A DNA stretch of 14,762 bases, from positions 1 to 14,762 of the forward strand of contig JAMOSR010000153.1 of the NCBI GenBank assembly GCA_027062985.1, written 5' to 3'. The notes under the pieces are model-generated. The model saw only the letters and a program-made list of their open reading frames with translations, made no database searches and was not told where the DNA came from. Both the position numbers and the translations under genes were made by a program. Below, piece after piece: positions 1 to 8,356 of this stretch; within the stretch, counting starts at the first letter, position 1, and each line of letters starts with the position of its first letter. Source of the stretch: Nautiliaceae bacterium. GTDB taxonomy: Bacteria > Campylobacterota > Campylobacteria > Campylobacterales > Nautiliaceae.

Positions 1-794
1 GTTTTAGCATGAACAACTACCGGCTTTTTAAGCTCTTTTGCAATTTTTAAAACATCTATAATCTCTTCAAGATTATGTCCGTCAATAGGGCCTATATATT
101 CAAGCCCCATTTCTTCAAAAAACACACCGTTAACGCTAAAAATCTCTTCAAATTTTTTTGCCGCATATTTAATATCTCCCGGTGCCTGGTCTAAGAACTT
201 TTTAAACTTTTCCTTAAATCCCTGATAAAACCTTCCGGCTTTTAGTTTTGTAAGATATTTACTGATAGCGCCTATAGGCTTTCCTATACTCATTTCGTTA
301 TCATTTAGAATAATTACTACAGGCAGTTTTAAATATCCAAGTTCATTTAAAGCTTCATACACCATTCCCGCACTCATAGCGCCGTCACCTATTAAAACTA
401 CAGGCGTTCTGTTTTCTTTTTTTAATTTTATGGCTTTTGCAGCTCCAACCGCTATAGAAATAGAAGTTGAAGAGTGCCCCGCACTAAAATAATCATATTT
501 ACTCTCACTCGGTTTTGTGTATCCGCTTATTCCGCCAAACTGTCTTAACGTATCAAAAGCCTCCCATCTTCCGGTTAATAGTTTATGGGCATACGCCTGA
601 TGGGAAACGTCAAAAATAAAAGGGTCTTTTTCCACATCAAACACATAATGCATACCGATAATGAGCTCCACCGCTCCAAGAGTCGAGCTTAAATGTCCGC
701 CTTTAGAAGAAACAACTTCAAGTATTCTTTTTCTTATTTTTTCGGCAACTTTGTTCAACTCTTCTATTTTCATAGTTTTTAAATCTTTGTACAT
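1..794 (-). CDS. dxs: 1-deoxy-D-xylulose-5-phosphate synthase, N-terminal 264 residues (cut by window start)
   Basis: Dxs condenses pyruvate and glyceraldehyde 3-phosphate with thiamine diphosphate, the first step of the cytoplasmic MEP isoprenoid pathway; its product also feeds thiamine and pyridoxal synthesis. I translated this strand by hand. Visible motifs are GGHLSSTLG (residues 32-40, substrate/TPP His34), DVSHQAY (62-68), GHSST (106-110), and the TPP/Mg motif GDGA (136-139) paired with NDNEMSI (164-170). The family is about 600-630 residues, so under half is seen, and the pyrimidine-binding and C-terminal domains lie outside the window. The ATG at 794 has a GGAG inside the end of fliH (complement of about 801-810) and lies 2 bp after the fliH stop; an ATG seven codons later lacks a comparable site. 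It is the last visible gene of the flagellar/biosynthetic unit. The enzyme identity is near certain. Confidence 0.95.
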   Translation of the reverse strand, partial: MYKDLKTMKIEELNKVAEKIRKRILEVVSSKGGHLSSTLGAVELIIGMHYVFDVEKDPFIFDVSHQAYAHKLLTGRWEAFDTLRQFGGISGYTKPSESKYDYFSAGHSSTSISIAVGAAKAIKLKKENRTPVVLIGDGAMSAGMVYEALNELGYLKLPVVIILNDNEMSIGKPIGAISKYLTKLKAGRFYQGFKEKFKKFLDQAPGDIKYAAKKFEEIFSVNGVFFEEMGLEYIGPIDGHNLEEIIDVLKIAKELKKPVVVHAK

Positions 795-796
795 TA

Positions 797-1579
797 TCAA
801 CTGCTCCTTGCTTTCAATACGGCCTCTTTTACCGCTTTAAACCTCTCTTCTATTTCTCCGTCGATATTACCTACATCACTTAAAATAACCACTCCTCCCT
901 CTTTTACTGCTTCATCAGGAATAATTTCCACACCTTTGAATTTATCTTTTAAAAATTCGGCGTCTTTTGGATTTACTTTTATTTTTACATGAGTTGCATT
1001 TTTCACGTCTTCCATCAGTGATTTTGCCAGATTATAAGCAATTTCCTGAGAATTTTCGCTTATCTCTTTTTGTAAAATTTCTTTTGCTATATCTAACGCT
1101 ACAGAAATAAGCTCTTTTTCTATAGTATCTATTTTTTCTTCAAATATTTTACTTATTTCATCAAGTTTTTTTATAGAATCTTCAAAAAGTTTTTTAGTTT
1201 CATTAATCTCCTGTTGACATTTATCCCGGGCTTCTTGAAGACCTTTTTGATAACCTTCCTCAAATGATTTCGTTTTTTCCGCCTGAAGTTTATCATAACA
1301 TTTTTTTATTTCATTTTCAAATTCACTTTGAGCTTTTAACATATTAGTGGAAAGCTCTTCTATTTTTAATAAAAGATTTTCAACTATTTCACTATTTACC
1401 CCTGAAGACGGCTCGCTTTGCGAAATTACATTATCTTCTTGAGTCTCTTTTTCCGGCAATTTAGCAAAAGAGGACGAAACAAACTCGTCATCATTTCCTG
1501 CAAGATCGTCAAGCTCTTTAAACTTATACGTTTTTATTATATGTTTGTCGCTCTTTCCTCCGTTAACTATTTTACTCAA
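797..1579 (-). CDS. fliH: Flagellar assembly protein FliH (export ATPase stator/regulator)
   Basis: FliH binds the export ATPase FliI and links it to the C-ring of the flagellar type III export apparatus in the cytoplasm. The 260-residue protein has a polar, low-complexity N-terminus (1-60), a long Glu/Lys-rich coiled coil (about 65-155) with a short GxxxGxxxA run at 109-117, and a C-terminal V-ATPase-E-like domain. That domain ends in a typical segment, DVGNIDGEIEERF. The start is TTG at 1579: TAA directly precedes it in frame, the first internal Met is residue 79, and an AGGAAGAG-like ribosome site lies just upstream inside fliG. The start overlaps the fliG stop by 8 bp, which suggests coupling. 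There is no Trp anywhere, so the N-terminal Trp residues used by Salmonella FliH for docking are absent. Identification rests on domain pattern plus its place after fliF-fliG. Confidence 0.9.
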   Translation of the reverse strand: MSKIVNGGKSDKHIIKTYKFKELDDLAGNDDEFVSSSFAKLPEKETQEDNVISQSEPSSGVNSEIVENLLLKIEELSTNMLKAQSEFENEIKKCYDKLQAEKTKSFEEGYQKGLQEARDKCQQEINETKKLFEDSIKKLDEISKIFEEKIDTIEKELISVALDIAKEILQKEISENSQEIAYNLAKSLMEDVKNATHVKIKVNPKDAEFLKDKFKGVEIIPDEAVKEGGVVILSDVGNIDGEIEERFKAVKEAVLKARSS

Positions 1580-2597
1580 TTATCTCTTCCTCTGCACCAA
1601 TTGAAATTTTACCTTCTTCGGCAAGTTTTTGAACTATTTCGATAACTTTTCTCTGAGCTGCCTCAACTTCTTTTACTTTTACAGGACCTAAAAACTGCAT
1701 TTCTTCTTCAAACGCTGCCGCTGCTCTTTGCGACATATTGGCAAGAAACTTCTGTTTTAACTCTTCAGGTGCGCCTTTTAAGGCTATCATAAGAGTATTT
1801 TTATCAACTTCTTTTAAGATTTCACGGATTGCGGTATTATCGAGTTTAAGAATATCTTCAAAGGTAAACATTTTTTCTTTAATCTCTTCTGCAAGTTCGT
1901 TATTAATCTGTTCTATATACTTAAGGGTGGATTTAGCGGCTTTTTGACCGAGTCTGTTAAAAATTTCGGCAACAAACCTCACCCCTCCAATTTCCACTTT
2001 GTATCCGGTTAAAGACTCAAGTTTGGTTTCAAGAATAGCGCTTACTTTTTTAATAACCTGAGGAGAAATATCTCCTAAATTACTCATTCTCATCAATACC
2101 TCAGCCCTTATTTCATCCGGAAAATAACTAAGTGTCTCAGCCGCACTTGTAGGGTCCATATGAGCCAAAATAAGAGCAATTGTCTGAGGGTGTTCGTTAA
2201 CGATAAAATCGGCAAGCTGTTGAGGTTTAACCTTTTGTAAAAATCCGAACGTCTGTTCGCTTTGAAGGGATTTTGCGAGTTTATCAAGAACTTTTTTAGC
2301 TTCTTCAGGCCCTAACGCCTTATATAAAATCTCTTTTGCATATTCCAAACCTCCGCTTGCAATATATTGGTTAGATTGGAAAATTACGTAAAACTCTTCC
2401 AATACCGCAGCGGCAATGGCTTTGTCTATAGCCCTAGCGGTAGCAATATATTTTGAGATTTCAGTAATCGTATCCACATCCATGTAAGAAAAAATCTGAG
2501 CCGTTAAATCTTCTCCAAGCTGAATAAGCAAAATCGCTATTTTTTCAGGCATTGAAAGTTCTTCTAAAATAGCCTGTTGCTGAGGACTTAAAGCCAT
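1572..2597 (-). CDS. fliG: Flagellar motor switch protein FliG
   Basis: FliG forms the upper C-ring, binds FliF through its N-terminal domain, and carries the charged C-terminal torque helix that meets the MotA stator. The 341-residue length is normal. Visible marks are the N-terminal FliF-binding region (about 1-100), the middle-domain EHPQT motif (135-139), the MFTFEDI motif (243-249) that forms the hinge/FliM contact, and a C-terminal charged block with KGAPEELKQKF and NMSQRAA (about 274-294) followed by GPVKVKEVEAAQ. The ATG at 2597 has AAGGA upstream (in AAAGGATAAATA) and lies 10 bp after fliF. The end overlaps fliH by 8 bp. Nothing is missing compared with the family. Confidence 0.97.
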   Translation of the reverse strand: MALSPQQQAILEELSMPEKIAILLIQLGEDLTAQIFSYMDVDTITEISKYIATARAIDKAIAAAVLEEFYVIFQSNQYIASGGLEYAKEILYKALGPEEAKKVLDKLAKSLQSEQTFGFLQKVKPQQLADFIVNEHPQTIALILAHMDPTSAAETLSYFPDEIRAEVLMRMSNLGDISPQVIKKVSAILETKLESLTGYKVEIGGVRFVAEIFNRLGQKAAKSTLKYIEQINNELAEEIKEKMFTFEDILKLDNTAIREILKEVDKNTLMIALKGAPEELKQKFLANMSQRAAAAFEEEMQFLGPVKVKEVEAAQRKVIEIVQKLAEEGKISIGAEEEIIE

Positions 2598-2607
2598 TAT
2601 TTATCCT

Positions 2608-4287
2608 TTATATTTCTGTATGCTCTTCTTTTATCAGATTTTCTAAAACTTTAGCAACCTGTTCTGGATTATCTTCAACCATTTTAGTTACCCTCTCAAG
2701 CAATACTTCATATTTTAACTCTTCTTCGTTTATCTCTCCGCTAATTCCAAGCTGCTGTTCCACTTTTTCTTTTAACTCTTTTATTTTATCATAAGTTGTT
2801 CCTAATTCCTCTTCTTCTATTTCAATTTCTTTTTTAGCCGGTTCTTCTTCTTCTATTTTTACTTCAAGCATTTTTTGAGTAAACGGGGTAATTACTTTTT
2901 TGTAGAAAACAAACAGCACCAACGCCAAAAACAGATATTTAAGCACAGGTGCGACAGGTCCTAAATACATCTCTATCATTCCCATAATCTTTCCTACAGG
3001 TGTAGTAGCCGCGGCTTTTGTAGTCTGAGCAAATTCAAAACTGCTGACAGTTACGCTATCTCCCCTTTTAGGGTCAAAACCTATTGCGTTTTTAACGAGA
3101 TTTTGGATATTCGCTATTTCTACTTCGCTTAAAGGCACAAATGTTTTTTTACCGTCTTTATCAACCTTATAGTGTCCGTCAACCACCACAGCCGCCGTAA
3201 TTCTTTTTATTTTGGCAAAGTCCTCTTTTATATTTTTTACAGTAGTTGAAATTTCATAATTGGTAGTGGTTTCGCTTTTATTATACTTATCAACCACCTG
3301 ATTGTTTTTAAGTCCCTGCACCGGACCTATATTGCTGACAACGCCGGGTACCCCTCCGACTTCTTTAGGTTTTGTTCCAATACGGCTCTCTTCAAGAGTC
3401 TGCTCGCTTCTAACAACATTATCCGGAGAATATATAGTGGCTTTTGATTTAACCTGAGAAAAATCTATATCAACGCTCACCTTTGCCACAACCTTATCTT
3501 TACCTCCTACAATAGGAGCCAATATCGAAACTATTTTATCTTCTAAAGCTTTTTCTATTCTTTTTTTATAAAGAAGCTGAGTTTTTAAAAGTTCATTATT
3601 ACGGGTCAGTTCATCGTTTTCTCCTAAAGGGTTCCCGTATTGGTCAACTATTTTTACGTTTTCAGGTTTAAGTTTAGGCACAGCCGCGGCAACCAGCCAT
3701 TTTATTCCCTGAATCTGTTTGGGGGTTAAAATCATATTAGGTCTTAATTTGATAAGCACCGAAGCCGTAGGGGGTACTTCTTTTTCCACAAAAACCGACT
3801 CTTTTGGAATAGCGATGTTTACCTTTGCCTCTTCTACCGCAGAAATGGATTCTATAGTTTTGGCAAGTTCCCCCTCAATGGCCCTTAAATATTTCACCCT
3901 TTGTTCAAAATCGGTAGCTCCAAAAGAATTTTTGTCAAACAGCTCAAAACCAACTTTACTGGATTTAGGAAGCCCCTGAGCCGCTACGTCAAGCCTTACT
4001 TTTTCAACTATTTCTTTTGGAACTTCTATAACGCCTTCTTCCGGAATTATATAAGGGATTTGCTTTTTATCAAGATACTGAACTATTAAAGCGGCGTCCT
4101 GAGGTTTAAGATTATCAAACAAAATAGCATATCCGGGTTTTTTATTAGAAGAAGCGGTATTAAAAACCACTAAAAAGGAGATAATGGCAATAACAGTAAC
4201 TATACTCCCTATAATTACATAACGCTGTTTTTTATTAAGTTTGTTAAAAAATTCTATAATCTGCTTAAATAAAGCTTCAAAATTCAA
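2608..4287 (-). CDS. fliF: Flagellar MS-ring protein FliF
   Basis: FliF builds the inner-membrane MS-ring on which the C-ring and the export gate assemble. The 559-residue protein has a first membrane helix at about 22-43, periplasmic ring-building motifs (about 50-420, with the family signature GGVPGVVSNIGP at 311-322), a second membrane helix at about 445-465, a very acidic linker (about 475-497), and a cytoplasmic C-terminal helix (about 522-559) that should bind FliG. The start is TTG at 4287: an in-frame TAG sits directly before it, AAGGG lies 7-8 bases upstream, and no Met occurs before residue 185. The start overlaps the hisC stop as TTGA (4 bp). No sigma54 or sigma28 promoter is seen ahead of it, so it probably depends on read-through from the biosynthetic genes. 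Confidence 0.97.
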   Translation of the reverse strand: MNFEALFKQIIEFFNKLNKKQRYVIIGSIVTVIAIISFLVVFNTASSNKKPGYAILFDNLKPQDAALIVQYLDKKQIPYIIPEEGVIEVPKEIVEKVRLDVAAQGLPKSSKVGFELFDKNSFGATDFEQRVKYLRAIEGELAKTIESISAVEEAKVNIAIPKESVFVEKEVPPTASVLIKLRPNMILTPKQIQGIKWLVAAAVPKLKPENVKIVDQYGNPLGENDELTRNNELLKTQLLYKKRIEKALEDKIVSILAPIVGGKDKVVAKVSVDIDFSQVKSKATIYSPDNVVRSEQTLEESRIGTKPKEVGGVPGVVSNIGPVQGLKNNQVVDKYNKSETTTNYEISTTVKNIKEDFAKIKRITAAVVVDGHYKVDKDGKKTFVPLSEVEIANIQNLVKNAIGFDPKRGDSVTVSSFEFAQTTKAAATTPVGKIMGMIEMYLGPVAPVLKYLFLALVLFVFYKKVITPFTQKMLEVKIEEEEPAKKEIEIEEEELGTTYDKIKELKEKVEQQLGISGEINEEELKYEVLLERVTKMVEDNPEQVAKVLENLIKEEHTEI

Positions 4288-5354
4288 CTAATTTCCCTTA
4301 ATATGTCAATTACTTTATCATTTTCTTCAGGTTTTCCTATAGTAATTCTTATAGCATCAAACCCGTAAGAACTCATATCTCTTACAATAATGCCTTTTTT
4401 TAGAAGCTTGTTGGAAATTTCTTTTGAGTTTTCGATAAAGAGGACTATAAAATTGGTATAACTTTCTATATATTCAATGCCTTTTTCCTTTGCAAAAGAG
4501 ATATATTTTTCCATTTCTTTAAAATTGTTTTTTATTCCTTTGCTAACCCACTCCTCATCTTTTAACGCTTTTACCGCAGCTGCAAGGGAAAGTGTCGTTA
4601 TATTAAAAGGAGGTCTTAACTTATGAAGATTTTTAATAATCTCCTTGTTTGCCACTCCGTATCCTACTCTCATACCTCCAAGACCGTATGCTTTACTGAA
4701 AGTCCCTGTATAAAGCACATTCGGATAATCAGTCAATTTCTTAACATCAAGAGCCTTTTTAGAATCTTTAAAAGAAGCAAACTCCTGATAAGCCCCGTCT
4801 ACTATAATAAGCGTTTGAGAATCAACCTTTTCTATAAAATCATAAACATCGTCCGCATCCAGACATTCTCCAAGAGGATTATTAGGTACGCATAAAAAAA
4901 TTATTTCCGGTTTATATTCTTTATACATATCATAAAATTCTTTAAGGTTATGCTCTTTTGAAGAAGTTTTTAAAATCTCGGCTCCTACTTGTTTTGAATA
5001 TATCTCATACATTGCAAACGTAATACCCGCCATTAAAACTCTGCTCGGATATATTCCATGTACGGCAAATTCCAAAACCTGGTCGCTACCGGCTCCTATT
5101 ATGAAATTTTCGGCATTTAAACCAAATTTTTTTGAAAGCCCCTCTTTTAACTCATAAAAACTGTCATCGGGATACCTGTGCATAAGATGGGCTTTTGATT
5201 TAACCTCTTCTATCACTTTAGGCGAAGGACCGTAAGGATTTTCATTGCTTGCCAGTTTTATAATTTCCTCCGGCTTTATTCCATATTCCCTTACGACAAG
5301 TTCAATGGGCTTTCCGGCTTCATAGGTTTTTAAGTCTTTTATTTTTTCAAACAT
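4284..5354 (-). CDS. hisC: Histidinol-phosphate aminotransferase (possible aromatic aminotransferase)
   Basis: This PLP-dependent class I/II aminotransferase converts imidazole acetol phosphate to histidinol phosphate. HisC-type enzymes often also transaminate phenylpyruvate, and its position right after pheA fits such a double role (inference). The protein has 356 residues. Visible motifs are SNENPYGPSP (about 36-45), the substrate-loop YPDDSFYEL, NNPLGE (158-163, in place of the usual NNPTG), the PLP-contacting D186 and Y189, the Schiff-base lysine K221 in TFSKAYGLGG, R229, and a C-terminal RITIG with the carboxylate-binding Arg. I chose ATG at 5354 rather than an upstream in-frame TTG at 5375, because a perfect AAGGAG sits 6 bases before 5354 and lies inside the longer reading. 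The gap from pheA is 14 bp, and the end overlaps fliF by 4 bp. Confidence 0.93.
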   Translation of the reverse strand: MFEKIKDLKTYEAGKPIELVVREYGIKPEEIIKLASNENPYGPSPKVIEEVKSKAHLMHRYPDDSFYELKEGLSKKFGLNAENFIIGAGSDQVLEFAVHGIYPSRVLMAGITFAMYEIYSKQVGAEILKTSSKEHNLKEFYDMYKEYKPEIIFLCVPNNPLGECLDADDVYDFIEKVDSQTLIIVDGAYQEFASFKDSKKALDVKKLTDYPNVLYTGTFSKAYGLGGMRVGYGVANKEIIKNLHKLRPPFNITTLSLAAAVKALKDEEWVSKGIKNNFKEMEKYISFAKEKGIEYIESYTNFIVLFIENSKEISNKLLKKGIIVRDMSSYGFDAIRITIGKPEENDKVIDILREIS

Positions 5355-5360
5355 TAAATT

Positions 5361-5366
5361 CTCCTT
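5361..5366 (-). promoter_or_regulatory. Ribosome binding site that fixes the hisC start
   Basis: The complement reads AAGGAG and lies 6 bases before the ATG at 5354. It excludes the seven-residue longer version starting from TTG at 5375, which would place this site inside the coding region. Confidence 0.85.
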
Positions 5367-5368
5367 TT

Positions 5369-6430
5369 TTAACAATCCCTAAGATAACTTCCAAGCCATA
5401 TCATATTTTCTTTTTCTATCAGCTCTTTTATTTCAGGTTCGTCTATATGTCCTTCAAAATCTATATAAAACCATGTGTTAAATGTATCGTCTTTCATAGG
5501 ACGTGACTCTATCTTTAAAAGATTTATATCTCTTTCTTTAAATTTTTTAAGAAGGTCAAAAAGGGCACCTGATTTATGAGATGTTTTGGCAATAACAGAA
5601 GTTTTATCCTCTCCCGAAGGATTGGTTTTAAAATCGCTTATAATAATAAATCTTGTTCTGTTGGCTTTATTATCCTCTATTTTTTCAAACAATAAAGGCA
5701 CATTATATAGTTTTGCCGCTATTTTAGAACATATTGCCCCTCCTTCAGGGTCTTTTGAAGCAATTTTAGCGGCTTCGGCAGTAGATTTGGTGGGAATAAA
5801 CTCAGCTTCTAAAAGACCGTAATTTTCTAAAAATCCAAGGCACTGGTTATATCCTTGGGGATGAGAATATATTCTTTTTATTTTGCTTACATCCTCACAT
5901 AAAGAAGCAAAAGAATGATGTATTTCCATACATACTTCAGCCACTATTTTAACGTCATATTTTTTTAAACTATCAAGAGTTATGCCTACAACGCCTTCGG
6001 TATTGTTCTCAATAGGTACAACCCCGTATTTAGCTTCTTTATTGGCAACCGTCTTAAAAACACCTTCTATATTTATAACAGGAAGATATTTAGCCGTAGC
6101 ACCAAACCTCGCTTCTGCCGCCTGATGGGTATAAGTTCCTACAGGTCCTAAAAACGCTATTCTTTCTTTTCTTTCAAGTGCCCTGCTTATGGCAAATATT
6201 TCCAAAAAAATAGCTTCAATTTCTTCTTTACCTAAAACTCCGCCTTCTTTTTTGGAAATTTCAGTAAGTCTTTCAATAATCTCTTTTTCCCTCTCAGGTC
6301 TGTAAATTGGAGCGTTTGTAGTATTTTTAAGTTCTCCTACTTTTTTTACTATTTCCATTCTTTTGTTAAGAAGTTTTATGATTTCATTATCAATAGAATC
6401 AATCTGTTTTCTCAGTTCTGATAAATTCAA
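5369..6430 (-). CDS. pheA: Bifunctional chorismate mutase / prephenate dehydratase (P-protein)
   Basis: It converts chorismate to prephenate and then to phenylpyruvate, the committed route to phenylalanine. The 353 residues show three domains. First is an AroQ chorismate mutase (about 1-86; R7, R24, K35, YRPERE at 43-48). Second is prephenate dehydratase (about 90-265; FLGPVGTYTHQAA, PIENNTEG, and the catalytic NRTRF motif). Third is a C-terminal ACT domain with SGALFDLL and ESRP motifs that normally bind phenylalanine for feedback inhibition. The start is TTG at 6430: GGAG lies 6 bases upstream, an in-frame TAG occurs four codons before it, the first internal Met is residue 26, and starting there would lose the catalytic R7. 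It overlaps the preceding HAD gene by 32 bp. PIENNTEG has N where many homologues have S. Confidence 0.96.
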   Translation of the reverse strand: MNLSELRKQIDSIDNEIIKLLNKRMEIVKKVGELKNTTNAPIYRPEREKEIIERLTEISKKEGGVLGKEEIEAIFLEIFAISRALERKERIAFLGPVGTYTHQAAEARFGATAKYLPVINIEGVFKTVANKEAKYGVVPIENNTEGVVGITLDSLKKYDVKIVAEVCMEIHHSFASLCEDVSKIKRIYSHPQGYNQCLGFLENYGLLEAEFIPTKSTAEAAKIASKDPEGGAICSKIAAKLYNVPLLFEKIEDNKANRTRFIIISDFKTNPSGEDKTSVIAKTSHKSGALFDLLKKFKERDINLLKIESRPMKDDTFNTWFYIDFEGHIDEPEIKELIEKENMIWLGSYLRDC

Positions 6431-7151
6431 GATACTCTCCTATATTTTTAAATATTTTGTGAGGTTTTTGACTTATTTCTTTTTCATTTTTTATCTTTCC
6501 GCTTAAAACAAGAACACCTTCCATACCAAATTCCATAGCAGGAATAATGTCTCCGTATAAGTCATCGCTTATAATGGTAATTTTATCAAAACTAAGCTTT
6601 AAAATATCCGAAGCTTTTTTAAAAAATCTAAAAGAAGGTTTTCCAACAACCTCATAATCGCTCCCCGTAGCATATTTTAACATCTCCAAAATAGCTCCAA
6701 GCCCCGGATATCTTTTATTATCTTTATGATAAAGAGATGTTTTATGCATTCCTACAAGTTTAGCCCCTTGTAAAATCATTTCTATAATGTCAGCAAATTC
6801 TTCGTTGGAATACAGTTTTATTCCAAGTACTATCATACCGGGGTTTTTATAATTTACAGAATATTTTTCTTTTATTATTTTTAAAAATTTTTCACTCCCG
6901 TAAGGAGCAACGGAAGTGTTTATAACATCATCCAAAACCGTTAAAGGGTCAAGATAATTATCAAATTCAAACCCTAAACCTTTTAAATATTTTTTAAACT
7001 CTTCTGATGGTATTTTCGTGTTGTTTGTTAAAAGAATAAAAGGTATTTTATTCTTTTTTAAGTATCTTACAAACTCTAAAGCCCCGGGCAGTGGCAGAAA
7101 ATTTTTATCATCAATTAAAGTCCCCTGAACATCTAAAAAATATCCTCTCAT
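6399..7151 (-). CDS. HAD-IIA-like (NagD/LHPP-type) hydrolase with atypical motif I
   Basis: The 250-residue cytoplasmic protein belongs to the HAD superfamily, and its layout resembles the HAD-IIA phosphatases (NagD, LHPP, HDHD2). Motif I is FLDVQGTL with nucleophile D7, but the usual second Asp (D+2) is Q9. Motif II is LLTNNT (T42), motif III is K171 in VVGKPSF, and motif IV is SDDLYGD with D196 and D201. A cap region lies between motifs II and III (about 55-165). The ATG at 7151 overlaps the lysA stop as ATGA; the C-terminal tail is encoded in the 32-bp overlap with pheA. The Campylobacter homologue occupies the same place between lysA and pheA (from memory), so a role in amino-acid metabolism is possible. 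Substrate is unknown, and activity as an ordinary phosphatase is doubtful without the acid/base Asp. Confidence 0.85.
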   Translation of the reverse strand: MRGYFLDVQGTLIDDKNFLPLPGALEFVRYLKKNKIPFILLTNNTKIPSEEFKKYLKGLGFEFDNYLDPLTVLDDVINTSVAPYGSEKFLKIIKEKYSVNYKNPGMIVLGIKLYSNEEFADIIEMILQGAKLVGMHKTSLYHKDNKRYPGLGAILEMLKYATGSDYEVVGKPSFRFFKKASDILKLSFDKITIISDDLYGDIIPAMEFGMEGVLVLSGKIKNEKEISQKPHKIFKNIGEYLEFIRTEKTD

Positions 7152-8356
7152 ACCAAATAATCCAATTCCTGTGCTATTAAATCTTCAAAAGTCTCTCTTC
7201 TTCTTATAATTCTGTCGTTTCCATCTTCTACGGCTACTTCCGCAGGACGAGGACGGGTGTTATAGTTACTGCTCATGGTAAATCCGTAAGCTCCCGCACT
7301 GTGTATAACTACCAAATCTCCCGGATTGGTTTCCGGAACCTCTATATTTTTAGCAAAAAAGTCGCCGCTTTCACATATAGGTCCCACAATATTGGCTTTT
7401 GAAATTTTTGGATTTTCTTTTGAGCTTAACACTTCTATTTTATGATATGCGTTATAAAGGCTCGGTCTTATTAAATCGTTCATAGCCCCATCAACTATTA
7501 CAAATCTTTTATCACCGTTTACTTTTTCATACAGTACTTTTGTTAAGAACCATCCTCCGTTTCCAACCAAAAATCTTCCAGGTTCGCAAACGATAGTAAC
7601 ATCTAAACCGCTAAGAGTAGATAAAATGGCCTGGGCGTAATCATAAGGCTTTATAGTTTCTTCATCTTTATATTTAATTCCAAGCCCGCCCCCTACGTCA
7701 AAAAATTTTATATCGATATTAATCGCTTTAAGGCTTCTTACCAAATCGGCCACTATTTGAGAAGCTTCCCGGATAGGTTCAAGTTCTGTCAGCTGACTTC
7801 CTATATGAAAATGAATTCCTACCGGATTTAAATTTGACGATTTTTTAGCGTAAATATACATTCCTTTAGCTGTTTCAATATCCACACCGAATTTATTCTC
7901 ATGAAGCCCGGTGGAAATATAAGGATGCGTTTTAGGGTCGATATTAGGATTTACCCTGATGGAAATTCTTGCAGTTTTCCCAAGTTCTTTAGCTATTGCA
8001 TCCACTCTTTTAAGTTCCGCGTCACTCTCTACGTTTATCATTAATATATCTTTTTCAAGAGCTTCTTTTATTTCATCATCCCTTTTACCTACACCGCTGA
8101 AAATAATCTTATATTTATCAATTCCCGCCAAAAGCGCTCTTTTTACTTCCCCTATACTTACACAATCAGCCCCGCTTCCAAGAGATGCAAATTTTTTGAT
8201 AACAGAAAGATTAGAATTTGCCTTTACCGCATAAGATATAATACTTTTTCTGGCTTTAAAAGCTTTTTTAAGTTCGTTAAACTGATTTTCAAAATGATTA
8301 AAATCATATACATACAAAGGTGTACCGTATTTTTCCGCTAAATTCTTAAAGTTCAT
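7148..8356 (-). CDS. lysA: Diaminopimelate decarboxylase
   Basis: LysA decarboxylates meso-diaminopimelate to L-lysine, the last step of the pathway, using PLP in the cytoplasm. At 402 residues it has the normal fold-type III layout. K45 lies in SYAVKANSN (Schiff base), followed by HFHIGSQ (182-188), the PLP-phosphate loop GGGLG (222-226), CEPGRFLVG (257-265), C328 in GPICESGD (partner-subunit catalytic Cys), and Y357 in AGAYGF. The ATG at 8356 has AAGGAG upstream. The start overlaps the end of the permease gene by 11 bp and the stop overlaps the HAD start by 4 bp. No lysine riboswitch is possible here because there is no leader. All key residues are present. Confidence 0.97.
   Translation of the reverse strand: MNFKNLAEKYGTPLYVYDFNHFENQFNELKKAFKARKSIISYAVKANSNLSVIKKFASLGSGADCVSIGEVKRALLAGIDKYKIIFSGVGKRDDEIKEALEKDILMINVESDAELKRVDAIAKELGKTARISIRVNPNIDPKTHPYISTGLHENKFGVDIETAKGMYIYAKKSSNLNPVGIHFHIGSQLTELEPIREASQIVADLVRSLKAINIDIKFFDVGGGLGIKYKDEETIKPYDYAQAILSTLSGLDVTIVCEPGRFLVGNGGWFLTKVLYEKVNGDKRFVIVDGAMNDLIRPSLYNAYHKIEVLSSKENPKISKANIVGPICESGDFFAKNIEVPETNPGDLVVIHSAGAYGFTMSSNYNTRPRPAEVAVEDGNDRIIRRRETFEDLIAQELDYLV

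Noticed and set aside
3719..4089. Two plus-strand readings opposite fliF
   Set aside because: Shadows of a clearly conserved gene with no ribosome sites.
5355..5375. TTG start for hisC at 5375
   Set aside because: A perfect AAGGAG sits between it and the ATG at 5354, so the ATG is used.
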